64,000 bases of DNA from Thermoplasmata archaeon. GTDB taxonomy: Archaea > Thermoplasmatota > Thermoplasmata > Lutacidiplasmatales > UBA184. The position numbers and the translations under genes are program-made. The stretch is taken from positions 1-64,000 of the forward strand of contig JAKAYL010000002.1 in NCBI GenBank assembly GCA_021809545.1, given 5' to 3'. Positions 24,709-34,319 of this stretch are shown here, piece by piece; position 1 is the stretch's first letter, and each line of letters starts with the position of its first letter. Under the pieces are notes generated by a model. That model made no database searches, was not told the DNA's origin, and worked only from the letters and a program-made list of their open reading frames with translations.

Positions 24709-27075
24709 TTACTGTTCTTCGGATGGAGGAGTGTCTCCCGAGGAGGCATCGGAGGACTCCGACGCGTTCCCGGAGGAAGAATCATCCGAGTTCCCCTCGC
24801 CACCGGAGTTCTCCGAGGACGGGGTCCCGTCAGGGGCCGCTTCGGTGGTCATACCTGAGACGGCGCCTGCGGCCGCGGCGTAGCGGGCTTGCCGCTCCAT
24901 CCTGCGCCGCTTCCGGAGCTCTCGCTTGCTGAGCTTCTCGGGAGGCGGGGAAGCGGGGGCGGGGTCAGCAACGGAGGGCTCAGAAGAAGGGGGCGCCTCC
25001 GGAGCCGCTTCGGGAGCCGACGGCTCGGAAGTAGATGGCTCCGGGGATGTTTCCGGTTCTACAGGGGGTGAGGATACGGGCTCTTCGGGCGCGGCGGCGG
25101 GCTCGGCCGCCGGGGGTTGAGGCTCGGCAGGGGCTTCCGCAACCGCGCTTCCCACTGCGACGGCGGCAACTCCTGCCTCAAGTTCCGAGGGGGGAACCCC
25201 CGAGGGTCCGGTGGGGCCCGAAGGGGCCGGCGCCGACATCGCCTCCTCAGGCTCGCCCTTCTTGCGGCGCCGGATCGCGACCAGCAGGACGAGGAGGACG
25301 ATGAGGAGGAGTAGGACGAGGAGAATGAGCCACAGATAGCTTCCGATCACATTGGTCGGCTGGGGCGCGGAGGTCGTGATGGTCACGGTGTGCGTCACCT
25401 TGTAGCTCGCTCCCGCGGAGTCGTTGACCCAAACGGAGATCGTGTAGGTCCCGGCGCTGGTCCAGGTGTGGGACTCGTTCGCCAGCCCGTTCGCGACCAG
25501 CGTCCCATCTCCAAAGTCCCAGGTGTACTTGTAGGCGGGGACTCCCCCGGTTGCACTGACGGTGAAACTGAGGGGGGTGCCTGCGCTGCCGTTGGAGGGC
25601 CCTGTGAGCGTTGCCACCAAGGTGGGCGGGGGAGGTGCCTGGGTCACCTTCACGACGACCGAGCTCGTGGCCGTGACGTTGTAGAAGTCGGTGACGACGA
25701 CACTGAACGTGTAGCTCCCCGCGGCGGAGAGGGTGTCGTTGAAGGTGTTGCCCGGCTGGACCTTGAGGACGGTGCTCCCAAGCTTGAAGAGATAGCTGTA
25801 AGGGGAGAAACCGCCCTTTGCCGTGGCCACGAGCTCGGTGGTGAGCGGGGCATTGCCACTGACCTTAGAGGCGGCGAGAGCGACCGTCACGGAGGGGACC
25901 ACCGGGAGGACGAGGCTCGTGCTGGCGGAGATCCCGGTCGCATTCGTACCGGTGACGTTCACGGTGTAGTTCCCGGAGGCGGTGTAGACATGCTGCACCG
26001 TGGCCGAGGAGGTGGGTCCGAGAGAGGTCGTGTCACCGAAGGAGAAGAGGTACTGGAGTGCGGTCGACGATCCCGAGACGGTGGCCGTGAAGGAGGTGTT
26101 GGCCCCGACCTCGCTGGGGGAAGGATTCGGGAGGAGAGAGATCGTGAAGCCCACCGACACGGTCAGGGAGTAGATGGGGGAATCTACCCGATAGTTGCTC
26201 GTCGCGTTGAAGGCCGTGACGTTGAAGGAATAGGTGCCAGGACGCTGGTAGGCGTGACCAGCAACATTGGTGCCGGGGGCCGTGAGTCCGGAGTTGTTCC
26301 CATCTCCGTAGGTGAAGAAGTAGCGCCAACCCGCACCGGCGGGGGAGAGCACTGCGGTGAAGTTCACCGTCTGCCCTGCCTTGGGAGCGGGAGGCGACCA
26401 GACCATCGTCAGCGATGGGATGGCGAGCACCGTGACGGGGCTCGTGGCATTGGCAGAGGTGTTCCCGGCAGCGGTGACGGTCACGTTGGCGGGGAAGGTC
26501 CCTGCGCTCGCGTAGGCATGGACGGTGGTATTGATGGAGGTCGTCAACAACGGGGAGCCGTCCCCGAAATTCCAGAGATAGGAGTACGGGGGCAGTCCAC
26601 CCCGGGTGGTGGCGGTGAGGGTCACGTTCTGGCTCACGTACGCGGGGGTGGGAGTGACGGAGAGCGCGACCGTGAGATTCTGCGCCAGAAGGGTCACGTT
26701 GCACCAGCTGCCAGGGTACTTGGTGTTGACCGTCGTGTTGTTGGTTCCATGGGCGCCAAAGTAGTTCGCCGTTACGGTGACTAGATCCCCGTTCGTCGAA
26801 TTCGTCAGGCTGCTGACCTGGTACTCTCCGAGCGAGTCCGTGACGGTGCTTTGAGAGGTGTTCGCAGTGGTGTCGTTGACGTAGACTTGGGCACCGGAAA
26901 TGTGCGTGCCGTTCTTGAGAACGACGAACCCGTACACGTAATAGGGGCTGGGAGGGGGCTTGGCGAGCGCTACCCCGCCGTTACCGAGGAGGGCCAGGGA
27001 GAGGGATGTCCCGAGGATCAGCAGCGTTGCGATCAGCGAAAGGATTTCCCTACTATTCTGTCCCTTAATTCTCAC
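24709..27075 (-). CDS. PKD-repeat cell-surface protein with membrane anchor
   Basis: Predicted 788 residues. Signal peptide (about 8-38), a carboxypeptidase-regulatory-like domain (about 44-125; 'YYVYGFVVLKNGTHISGAQV' and 'VTDSLGEYQVSSL'), five PKD domains (about 130-585, several with WxFGDG), a membrane helix (about 590-612), then a roughly 180-residue Pro/Glu/Ala/Ser-rich cytoplasmic tail with a basic 'KRELRKRRRMERQ' block. The GTG at 27075 is chosen because GGTGAT lies 6 bases upstream. It follows the sedolisin stop by 18 bases, so both are probably one transcript. The N-terminal domain is shared with the protein at 30546. Likely adhesin or S-layer-associated protein. Confidence 0.75.
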   Translation of the reverse strand: MRIKGQNSREILSLIATLLILGTSLSLALLGNGGVALAKPPPSPYYVYGFVVLKNGTHISGAQVYVNDTTANTSQSTVTDSLGEYQVSSLTNSTNGDLVTVTANYFGAHGTNNTTVNTKYPGSWCNVTLLAQNLTVALSVTPTPAYVSQNVTLTATTRGGLPPYSYLWNFGDGSPLLTTSINTTVHAYASAGTFPANVTVTAAGNTSANATSPVTVLAIPSLTMVWSPPAPKAGQTVNFTAVLSPAGAGWRYFFTYGDGNNSGLTAPGTNVAGHAYQRPGTYSFNVTAFNATSNYRVDSPIYSLTVSVGFTISLLPNPSPSEVGANTSFTATVSGSSTALQYLFSFGDTTSLGPTSSATVQHVYTASGNYTVNVTGTNATGISASTSLVLPVVPSVTVALAASKVSGNAPLTTELVATAKGGFSPYSYLFKLGSTVLKVQPGNTFNDTLSAAGSYTFSVVVTDFYNVTATSSVVVKVTQAPPPPTLVATLTGPSNGSAGTPLSFTVSATGGVPAYKYTWDFGDGTLVANGLANESHTWTSAGTYTISVWVNDSAGASYKVTHTVTITTSAPQPTNVIGSYLWLILLVLLLLIVLLVLLVAIRRRKKGEPEEAMSAPAPSGPTGPSGVPPSELEAGVAAVAVGSAVAEAPAEPQPPAAEPAAAPEEPVSSPPVEPETSPEPSTSEPSAPEAAPEAPPSSEPSVADPAPASPPPEKLSKRELRKRRRMERQARYAAAAGAVSGMTTEAAPDGTPSSENSGGEGNSDDSSSGNASESSDASSGDTPPSEEQ

Positions 27076-27093
27076 GCCCACATCACCTGTTGT

Positions 27094-30000
27094 TCATTCC
27101 GTGAAGGTCCCGCTCGCGGTCGTCCACACGTATACCGCAGAACCCGTAGGTATGTTAAAGTTGTAGGTAGGGTCGGAGAAGCCCACGATGTACGTTACCC
27201 AGGTCTGGGTTGCGGAATCCCACCAGCAGATGGCCTGCGCTCCAGGAATGGATGCCGCGAGAGTGGAGGCGTTCTCCGCGGACGTTGACGACCAGCCGAT
27301 CCCGGACCAACCGGGACCGAAGGCGACACCGGAGACCGTGGATGACGCATTCCCCCAGATCGTGATCGAAATGGCCGAGCTCACGTTGATCCAGATCCCG
27401 TTCCCGGGGCTGATAGCGACAGAGCCGTTGAGCGAGTTCCCCGGGCGGGAGTAATTGGTCTCTCCCGTCCCGACGAGGACCTGGAGGTAGGAGAAGGGGG
27501 CGCCCATGAGGACCGAGAGCTCGTACGCCGTGTACGCGTTGGCGATGAGGGGCAACGCCACGAGGTTCCATCCCTTGACGAGCGAGAGCTGGGCCGAGGC
27601 CGACCCCCAGACCGTGAGCGAATAGCTGGCGGTGCTCGTGTATCCCAGGGCGTCCGTCACCGTCAGCGCGATGGTGTACGTGCCCGGTTTGTAGTAGATC
27701 TGATTCGGTGGCGTGACCGCGGTGGAGGTGTTCCCGTTGCCGAAATTCCAGGCGAGCGTGAAGGCACCGTGCCCGTAAAGGCTCGTGTTCGCGAAGGTCT
27801 CATTGGCCGGCACAACGGGATGGGTCGAAGAGACGGTGAACGCGGCTTGGACGTGCTGGTAGACGGCGATCGTCAGCGAGGCCTTGCCCGACACGGTGTT
27901 CTTCGAACTGTTCACGAAAAGGGTCATGCTCGAAGAAGTGGGCGTGGTGTAGATGTGGCAGCCCGTGACCGAGGTAGCGCTCGTGGAAGCCGAGGTCTTG
28001 GTACCGTCCCCCCAGGTCCAGTTGAGGTAGAAGGGAGCGGTGACCTTGGTTGCGGTGAAGCTGGTGTTGAAGCACAGGGCATAGTTGGTCTCTCCGGTCG
28101 CCGTCCGGTTGGCCACGATCGGATTCACAGTGATCGAACCTGCAGAGGCGATCACGTCGACGTTGAAAGGAGTGGCGCAGCCGAAGGTCTTGCTCAGGTT
28201 CCCGGTGGTGGCCCAGGCAGAGAGGTTGTAGGGGCTCCAGGAGTTACCCTGGTTCCTGTCCGTCGCCCAGACGCAGTACTGCAGCGTGCCGGTCGTGGTC
28301 AGGCTGGCCGCGGGGATGCTCCCGGTCCAGGTGCCGGAGGTGGAGCTTCCTGAGGAGAGCGTGAGGGTCGTGTTCTGCCACGTTCCCCCGGGAGCGAGGT
28401 AAGAGACATTCACGTAGTTGACGGACTGGATGTCGTTCACGGTGGCCGTGATCGGGTAGCCAGCTCCCACGGTGGCCCCACCCTCGGGGTTCGTTGCGAC
28501 AAAGGGCTTCCCGAGGTCCTTAGAGAGGTTCAGGGCCATGGGGATCCCGTATCCCGTGGAGGTGTTGTAGTCCTGCGCCCCATTGAAGTAGGCGTTGCTC
28601 CCGTTGTTAACGAAGTAGACCGGGTCGAGCAGGTTGTTGGGTTGCTTGTAAAGGTACTGGAACATGAGGCCGTAGAACGCAGGATCGAGCTGGCCGAGCT
28701 TGTGGCCCAGGTAGACCATCATCGCCCCAGTGAGTCCTGCGGTGGCGGGCGAGGAGAAGCTGGTCCCCCCATAACCTGTCAGCCAAGCGCCGCTGTGCCA
28801 GGAGGCCATGTTGGCTCCCGGTCCGGACCAATCCGGAGCCGGGCGGGCCGACGTGGTGGACCAAGGGGCCCCTCCATCGGCGGTGGTCGTGGTGATGGCA
28901 TTGCCCATGCTGGAGTTGACCGCGTAGCCGATCTGGTACCAGGCTTTCGGGAAGGCGGTGCTGACCCCTCCCTGGCTCCCGGCGAAGGTGGTGGAGCTCT
29001 GACACCAGTTCCACACGTCATTGCCATAGTTGTCGGAGTACGTGGTGGAGGCAGCCACCATGTTCGCGGATCCGCCCACGCTCATGACGTAGGGAGAAGA
29101 TCCCGGGAAATCCAACCCGGGCGTCCCAGGATTCGTGCAAGTGCCATGGGAGGCGATGCTCCCGTCCCCATCGGCGCTGGAGGCAAAGAGCGAGATGCCC
29201 ATGGAGGTCGCCTGTTGGTAATCCTGCTCATAGGTGGCCTCGAAGGAGCCAGCGGTCATGTTGACATCGTTACCTCCCCAGGACTGCGTGATGACATCGA
29301 GGTTCGGAACGTTGGTCAACAGCCAGCTGAGCAGAGCTTCCAAGGCGGCGTTGGAGCTGGAGCTCACCCACGTCGGATCGAGATAGGCACCGGGGGCGTC
29401 CGTCCCCGAGTACTGCATGTCGAGGGTGAGCTCGATGTCCCCACAGGTGCCCGTGCCGGGCGCCGAGGTGGTGTAGCCAGGTACCGAGTAGTGAGGCTGG
29501 ATGGTGGGCTTGGGGAGACCGCTCCAGTACCCATCGCTCAAGTTGAAGAACTCGTTCATGTCCGTCAGGGAGTAGCCGCAGTCGGACTTGGAAGAAGCCC
29601 AGAGGGTCTGGGCGATCTTCACTCCCTGCGCGTAACTCGCCACCACACCGTGGGAGGCGTTCCCCGTGGAGTTGTACATCTGGTCGAGTTGGAAGATCTG
29701 GTGCATGTAGGTGGGGTAATCCAAGACCCCGGATCCCGGGCTCGCCATGGGTCCCATCTTCGAGTTCTGAACGAAGTTGGTGTGCACCGAACTGGGCAGG
29801 TTGTTGAGCCCCTCGACCCCGAGGATCCAGGGGGCAAGCTGGGCCGGGAGGGTAGGAGTGCCCGAGGGAGCCCAGTACGAACCGTGCACCGCGTCGCGGT
29901 AGGTGGCGAAGCTGACACCGAAGGCCTTCGATAGCTCGGATGTCGTGCCCGTGGCCTCGATCGTCAGATGGTCCGAGGAGACGTACCGAACCTGAAGGCC

Positions 30001-30459
30001 GGAGCTCGAGAGCCAAGAAGCGACCGCGCTCGTCTCCGAGGCCGGAGGTGAAAACGCTTCGGTGAACTGTTGCAGCGTCAGGAAATGCGCGTAGAGAGGG
30101 GAGGAAGGATCGGATACCTGCTGGTCGAAAAGGGCCAGCATCGCGGGATTGTTCACCGACATCGTCACCACGATCTGGGCCGAGGTGGAGGGACCGACGG
30201 GACCCACCTCGTGCCCTCCGAGGCCCGATCCGGTGAGGGCCGAGACGAGGGCGACCCTCCCCACAGGGGTGGTGAGGGTCTGGGGAGAGGCCCCCGAAGT
30301 TACGGTGACCTGGGAAGAGAAGGAAGTGGCGCCCAAGGGGAGCGCGTTCGCGGGCACAGAGTACGACAACACACTGAGCAAAGTGATCCCCAATGCCCAC
30401 CAGGCCAGGTACTGTCCATTCCTTCGGCCAAGACCTCCTTTCCAACGGTATCCTACCAT
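27094..30459 (-). CDS. Secreted acid protease, sedolisin/kumamolisin family (S53)
   Basis: Predicted 1121 residues. Signal helix (about 20-40), activation peptide with the pro-kumamolisin fold (about 60-235, 'YAHFLTLQQFTEAFSP'), catalytic domain (about 240-690) with E343 and D347 in 'CGDIELTLDMQY', oxyanion D430 in 'FASSADGDG', and catalytic S567 in 'GYGGTSFSSP'. Then two PKD-like domains and a C-terminal 'GWN' module (about 985-1121) without a membrane helix. S53 enzymes work at low pH on proteins outside the cell. ATG at 30459, TATA at 30498-30503. The prodomain implies self-activation in acid. Confidence 0.93.
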   Translation of the reverse strand: MVGYRWKGGLGRRNGQYLAWWALGITLLSVLSYSVPANALPLGATSFSSQVTVTSGASPQTLTTPVGRVALVSALTGSGLGGHEVGPVGPSTSAQIVVTMSVNNPAMLALFDQQVSDPSSPLYAHFLTLQQFTEAFSPPASETSAVASWLSSSGLQVRYVSSDHLTIEATGTTSELSKAFGVSFATYRDAVHGSYWAPSGTPTLPAQLAPWILGVEGLNNLPSSVHTNFVQNSKMGPMASPGSGVLDYPTYMHQIFQLDQMYNSTGNASHGVVASYAQGVKIAQTLWASSKSDCGYSLTDMNEFFNLSDGYWSGLPKPTIQPHYSVPGYTTSAPGTGTCGDIELTLDMQYSGTDAPGAYLDPTWVSSSSNAALEALLSWLLTNVPNLDVITQSWGGNDVNMTAGSFEATYEQDYQQATSMGISLFASSADGDGSIASHGTCTNPGTPGLDFPGSSPYVMSVGGSANMVAASTTYSDNYGNDVWNWCQSSTTFAGSQGGVSTAFPKAWYQIGYAVNSSMGNAITTTTADGGAPWSTTSARPAPDWSGPGANMASWHSGAWLTGYGGTSFSSPATAGLTGAMMVYLGHKLGQLDPAFYGLMFQYLYKQPNNLLDPVYFVNNGSNAYFNGAQDYNTSTGYGIPMALNLSKDLGKPFVATNPEGGATVGAGYPITATVNDIQSVNYVNVSYLAPGGTWQNTTLTLSSGSSTSGTWTGSIPAASLTTTGTLQYCVWATDRNQGNSWSPYNLSAWATTGNLSKTFGCATPFNVDVIASAGSITVNPIVANRTATGETNYALCFNTSFTATKVTAPFYLNWTWGDGTKTSASTSATSVTGCHIYTTPTSSSMTLFVNSSKNTVSGKASLTIAVYQHVQAAFTVSSTHPVVPANETFANTSLYGHGAFTLAWNFGNGNTSTAVTPPNQIYYKPGTYTIALTVTDALGYTSTASYSLTVWGSASAQLSLVKGWNLVALPLIANAYTAYELSVLMGAPFSYLQVLVGTGETNYSRPGNSLNGSVAISPGNGIWINVSSAISITIWGNASSTVSGVAFGPGWSGIGWSSTSAENASTLAASIPGAQAICWWDSATQTWVTYIVGFSDPTYNFNIPTGSAVYVWTTASGTFTE

Positions 30460-30545
30460 GTTTCAGTTTCCAGAGATAGGTGATCCCCAAGATTCAGGTA
30501 TAGAAGCCACATTCCCCCAAATAAGCATTGTGGTGTGATAGCACC

Positions 30546-33506
30546 TCACTCTATCATGGAGGTACTCGAAGGTACCCACACCAGCACGCCCGTGCCATCG
30601 GACACCGCGAAATCATACGAGGGGTCGGAGAAGCCGACGATGAACGTCACATAGGACTGGGTCGTGGAGTTCCACATCGAGATCGCCGAGGCGTTCGGAA
30701 CGAGTGCCGCGAGCGCCGAGGCGTTGGTCGCTCCGCTCAACGACCAGCCCACATTGTTCCAGCCGCTCTGGAGGGAAAGCGCAGGGAAGAGGGGCCCCGT
30801 CGTGAGGTTCCCGGAGAGCGTCACGGTGAGCGCGAGGGACACGTCTACCCACACCCCGCGTCCCGGCGCCACCGCGTACGTCGCTGCGTAGGCACCGCCT
30901 CCCGGATAGGAGACGTTCCCGGCTCCTGTCACGTTCTGAACGGTGACGGACGTCGTGGCGGCCGAGGAGCCGTAGATCGCGGTCAGCACGTGGAAATACG
31001 CCCAGAGGGAGTAGCTCTCGTTCGTGGTGGGGGAGGCGACCAGGTTCCATCCCACGTTCAGGTGGAGCGTCGTGTTGACCCCGGAAACGAGGAAGGTCTC
31101 CGTGACGAGGAGATGATCGGAGACGTTGTCCTTGACCAGGAGGTGAACGGTGTACCGACCCGAATTCCAGTAGGTGGTCACCGGTGAGTTGGGTCCTGTC
31201 AGACCGTTCGCCACGTTACCGTTGCCGAAGGTCCAGTTGTAGGAGACGTAGGTACCGCTGCCACCGGACACGAGGGCGTGGAAGGTGGCATTGACCGGCG
31301 GGTTCAGATTCCCGGTAAGCGTACTGTTGGTGAAACTTGCCCCGAGGTCGGGATAGATGAACAGCTTCAGCGAGACTGAGACCGATTCTCCCTGGGTATC
31401 GTTGACCGTCAGGTTGACCGACGTGTTGGTGACCACTGAGTAGGTCTGGAACTCCTGGTTGAGCGCCGAGGTCGAGAGACCCGCGACACTGAGCGTGTTG
31501 CCGTTACCGAACTGCCAGGCGAAGGTGAGGCCCGGCACACCGCCCGTCACCGAGGCGTTGAAAGCGACGGAAAGGCTGACCTCCCCGGCGGTGCGGTTGG
31601 CGACCAAGGTGGGGGTTGCGAGCGCGTTGTAGACGGTCAAGGGGGCGGAGCTGGTCCCCACCACCCCGACCGAGTCCGTGACGTTCACCCGGAGGGTGTA
31701 GGTCCCGGCCACACCATAGATATGGGTCGTGGAGACATTGCACCCACTCGTGGTGCACGAGGCGAGGAAGAACGACCCGCCTCCAAAGGAGATGTTGAAA
31801 CTGAATCCGGGAGTCCCGGTGCCTGCGGTCATCTGTGCCTCGACGGTCAGTACCTCGCCGACGTACGCTGACGAGGTTGCGGGCCCCAAGTATCTGTAGA
31901 TCGTCAGGTTCACCACGGGGGTCGAGTTGACGACGAGGAGTCCCATCGAAGAGAGGTTGCTCGTGCCGACGCTGTCACCGGCCCGGGCCGTGGGATGGTA
32001 CGTTCCGGCGACAGGGTAGGACACACCCGACAGTGTGTAGCTCAGGACGGAAGGCAGCGAGTTCGTGAAATTGCTGTACGTGCCTGCGCCGGTGGTGATG
32101 TTGAAGTAGAGGTAGGGCAGAGTTCCACCGGAAGCGGTGTCGGTCAGTGCGACCGGCGAATTGATGTCGGTGTAGGTCACGTTCGAGGAAATGGCGGCGT
32201 GGAGCGGAGCATTCACGGTGATCCCAAGGACCGCGGCCACGGAGACGGCCTGGGCCGAGTTCGTGACGCTGTTGGTGGCGGTGTCGTTCAGGAGCAGGGT
32301 GACGATGTACGATCCCGAGGAGGCGTACGCGTGCGTAACGGTGCAGATCGCGGTCGCCAAACACGTGGCGGTCTGCTTGGCCCCGTCCCCGTAGGCGAAG
32401 AAGAAGGTGTAGGCCGCACCACCCGAGCCGCCCTGGGCGTCCGCGGTGATCGTGACCGTCTGGCCCGCATCGGCGGGATTGGGGGTGGCGTGGAGGTCGA
32501 TGAGATACACCCATACCGGCACATGGGAAGGTCCGGCCGTCTTTGCGGCGGAGTCCGTGACCGTGAGGTTCGCCTCGTAGCTCGCGTTGCTCGGGGCAGT
32601 GTAGGCGTGGGTGGTGGAGTTCGTGGCAAGGGAGGACGAGAGGGACACGCTAGCGCCGGCCTGTCCGAACTGGTAGTTGTAGGTGTAGGGTGCGGTTCCC
32701 CCGCTGACGGAGGCGGTGAACGACACCGATTGGCTCTCGTTGACGGCCTGGGGAGTGTCTGTGAACGAAGAGATCGAGGGGGGAGCGTTGGAGGTGATGG
32801 AGAGGCACGGGGTCTGCCAGGAGTCCCCGGCCGAGTCATTGACGACGAGCTGCGCGCAGTAGGGACCTCCCTGGGAGTAGTTGTGATCGATGTACGGATG
32901 GGCTTGGTTCCATAGGCTGGGAGTGCCGTCTCCGAACTTCCAACCAAATACGTAGGAGCCGTTACCACCGAGGGTGGGGGCGGCGGTCCGGTTGTTGAAG
33001 AGGTGGACCCAGAGGGGGGCTTCCCCCGAGGTGACGTTAGCGGAGAGGTGGGGCGTCAGTTGCGGATAGACGAGGGAGAGGTTGAGCCAACTGCCCGGTT
33101 TTGACGTGACGACCGTCGTGGAGTTGGTCCCGGTGGCATTGCCGTACTTGTGCGAGGCCCCGACCAGCGCATCGCCGTTCTTGTATCCGGGGGCGAGCGA
33201 GCTCACCTGATACTTGCCAGCGGAATCCGTCACTGCGGTCTGGGAGGCCGAAGGGTTGGTAGTGTCGTTGATCCATACCGTGACCCCGGCCGCGGCGACC
33301 GTGGAGGTATTGGTGTGGATCTTCACGTATCCATAGACATAGTATGCCGGAGCGGGGGGCGGAGCTGCAATGCCCTCCGGCGAGACCTGGGAGGAGGCCG
33401 TGCTGGCCAGGAGCGCGGCGGAACCCGAGGAAAGGATGAGACCCCCCAGCACCACCGTAAGAATCAAAATATTCAGTTGTTCCCCAACACCCCAAGACCC
33501 CAGCAC
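30546..33506 (-). CDS. PKD-repeat secreted protein with C-terminal GWN module
   Basis: Predicted 986 residues. Signal helix (about 11-35), regulatory-like domain (about 45-150; 'YYVYGYVKIHTNTS', 'VTDSAGKYQVSSL') shared with the protein at 24709, six or seven PKD/Ig-like domains, and a C-terminal module (about 840-986) with 'LNVGWNLVASP' and 'VTFIVGFSDPSYDF' that matches the end of the sedolisin. No membrane anchor. GTG at 33506 was chosen because a TATA box (33560-33566) would start transcription near 33537; the longer frame begins upstream of that point. Role unknown, presumably surface binding. Confidence 0.7.
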   Translation of the reverse strand: MLGSWGVGEQLNILILTVVLGGLILSSGSAALLASTASSQVSPEGIAAPPPAPAYYVYGYVKIHTNTSTVAAAGVTVWINDTTNPSASQTAVTDSAGKYQVSSLAPGYKNGDALVGASHKYGNATGTNSTTVVTSKPGSWLNLSLVYPQLTPHLSANVTSGEAPLWVHLFNNRTAAPTLGGNGSYVFGWKFGDGTPSLWNQAHPYIDHNYSQGGPYCAQLVVNDSAGDSWQTPCLSITSNAPPSISSFTDTPQAVNESQSVSFTASVSGGTAPYTYNYQFGQAGASVSLSSSLATNSTTHAYTAPSNASYEANLTVTDSAAKTAGPSHVPVWVYLIDLHATPNPADAGQTVTITADAQGGSGGAAYTFFFAYGDGAKQTATCLATAICTVTHAYASSGSYIVTLLLNDTATNSVTNSAQAVSVAAVLGITVNAPLHAAISSNVTYTDINSPVALTDTASGGTLPYLYFNITTGAGTYSNFTNSLPSVLSYTLSGVSYPVAGTYHPTARAGDSVGTSNLSSMGLLVVNSTPVVNLTIYRYLGPATSSAYVGEVLTVEAQMTAGTGTPGFSFNISFGGGSFFLASCTTSGCNVSTTHIYGVAGTYTLRVNVTDSVGVVGTSSAPLTVYNALATPTLVANRTAGEVSLSVAFNASVTGGVPGLTFAWQFGNGNTLSVAGLSTSALNQEFQTYSVVTNTSVNLTVNDTQGESVSVSLKLFIYPDLGASFTNSTLTGNLNPPVNATFHALVSGGSGTYVSYNWTFGNGNVANGLTGPNSPVTTYWNSGRYTVHLLVKDNVSDHLLVTETFLVSGVNTTLHLNVGWNLVASPTTNESYSLWAYFHVLTAIYGSSAATTSVTVQNVTGAGNVSYPGGGAYAATYAVAPGRGVWVDVSLALTVTLSGNLTTGPLFPALSLQSGWNNVGWSLSGATNASALAALVPNASAISMWNSTTQSYVTFIVGFSDPSYDFAVSDGTGVLVWVPSSTSMIE

Positions 33507-33559
33507 GCGGAATCCAGACTTCGTACTTCCACCCCTCTGGGCTGTTATGACATGGCAAG

Positions 33560-33566
33560 TATATAA
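33560..33566 (-). promoter_or_regulatory. TATA box of the PKD-GWN protein gene
   Basis: tatataa on the plus strand, ttatata on the minus strand, 54-60 bases before the chosen GTG. Confidence 0.5.
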
Positions 33567-33644
33567 TCCGTTCTCAGGAATCCGCCGGGCCAAGGACGAG
33601 GGTCGGTCCCGTTCCGGGGGAACTTCTCCCCGTGAGGGGCCGGT

Positions 33645-34319
33645 CTACTTCCAGAGGAGAAGTCCGCCACGGAAGGCGTTCGCGTTGTTTCCCCGACGGC
33701 AACCGGACGGCAGACGGGGGAGCAAGCGGACGTTGCCGCCGCCGATCACCACATAGTCGGGTTCAAGGGCAGCCCGCAGGTCCTTGACGATCTTCCGGAC
33801 CTCGGCCCTCCATCGGGAGGGCCCCAGATGTTTCAACCCGTGCTCCCCGAGATAGTCCTCGTAGGTCTTGTGGTGACGGTAGGGAAGGTGGCCGAGCTCC
33901 ATCGGCTCAAGGACGCCCGAGACGATCATCGCGGTCCCGAGACCGGTGCCGAGGCCGAGAAAGAGCATCCGCCCTCCCTCGTAGCTGCCGAGAGCCTGCA
34001 TCGCTGCGTCGTTCAGGAGCTTGACGGGGCACCCGAAGGCCTTCTCGAAGTCAAAACCGACCCACCCGTGACCGAGGTTCACGGGATCCTTGACCGGTCG
34101 ACCGTGGAGGACGGGGCCCGGGTAGCCGATAGAGACCCGGTCGAAAGGGTGCCCCGCCGTCTGCGCCTTGAGTTCCTGGACCATCGCCCGGGCGGTCATG
34201 TGACGGCCCGAGCGGAACTTGACCGGCTCCTCCAACCCGGGTACCATCGCCTTGATGTGGGAGCCCCCCACGTCGACGACGAGCACCCGCTTTCCCTTGG
34301 GCCGCGGGGATGACTTCAC
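33645..34319 (-). CDS. ROK-type glucokinase (polyphosphate glucokinase-like)
   Basis: Predicted 224 residues. Actin-like sugar kinase: phosphate-1 loop 'LVVDVGGSHIKAMV' near residue 13, 'VKLLNDAAMQALGSYEGGR' near 100 with the catalytic Asp, 'LFLGLGTGLGTAMIV' near 120 and 'YVVIGGGNVR' near 190. The ROK zinc motif CxCGxxGC is absent and the length is short, as in polyphosphate glucokinases. Predicted to make glucose 6-phosphate from glucose (with polyphosphate or ATP). Last gene of the pentose phosphate operon; GTG start overlaps the pgl stop by 4 bases. Confidence 0.8.
   Translation of the reverse strand: MKSSPRPKGKRVLVVDVGGSHIKAMVPGLEEPVKFRSGRHMTARAMVQELKAQTAGHPFDRVSIGYPGPVLHGRPVKDPVNLGHGWVGFDFEKAFGCPVKLLNDAAMQALGSYEGGRMLFLGLGTGLGTAMIVSGVLEPMELGHLPYRHHKTYEDYLGEHGLKHLGPSRWRAEVRKIVKDLRAALEPDYVVIGGGNVRLLPRLPSGCRRGNNANAFRGGLLLWK

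Noticed and set aside
24354-24803. 149-codon open frame on the minus strand filling the 24370-24708 gap
   Set aside because: Crosses a TATA box, overlaps both neighbours and shows no domain or codon pattern.
28642-29934. 430-codon open frame on the plus strand
   Set aside because: Antisense to the well-supported sedolisin; low-complexity Gly/Arg/Val.
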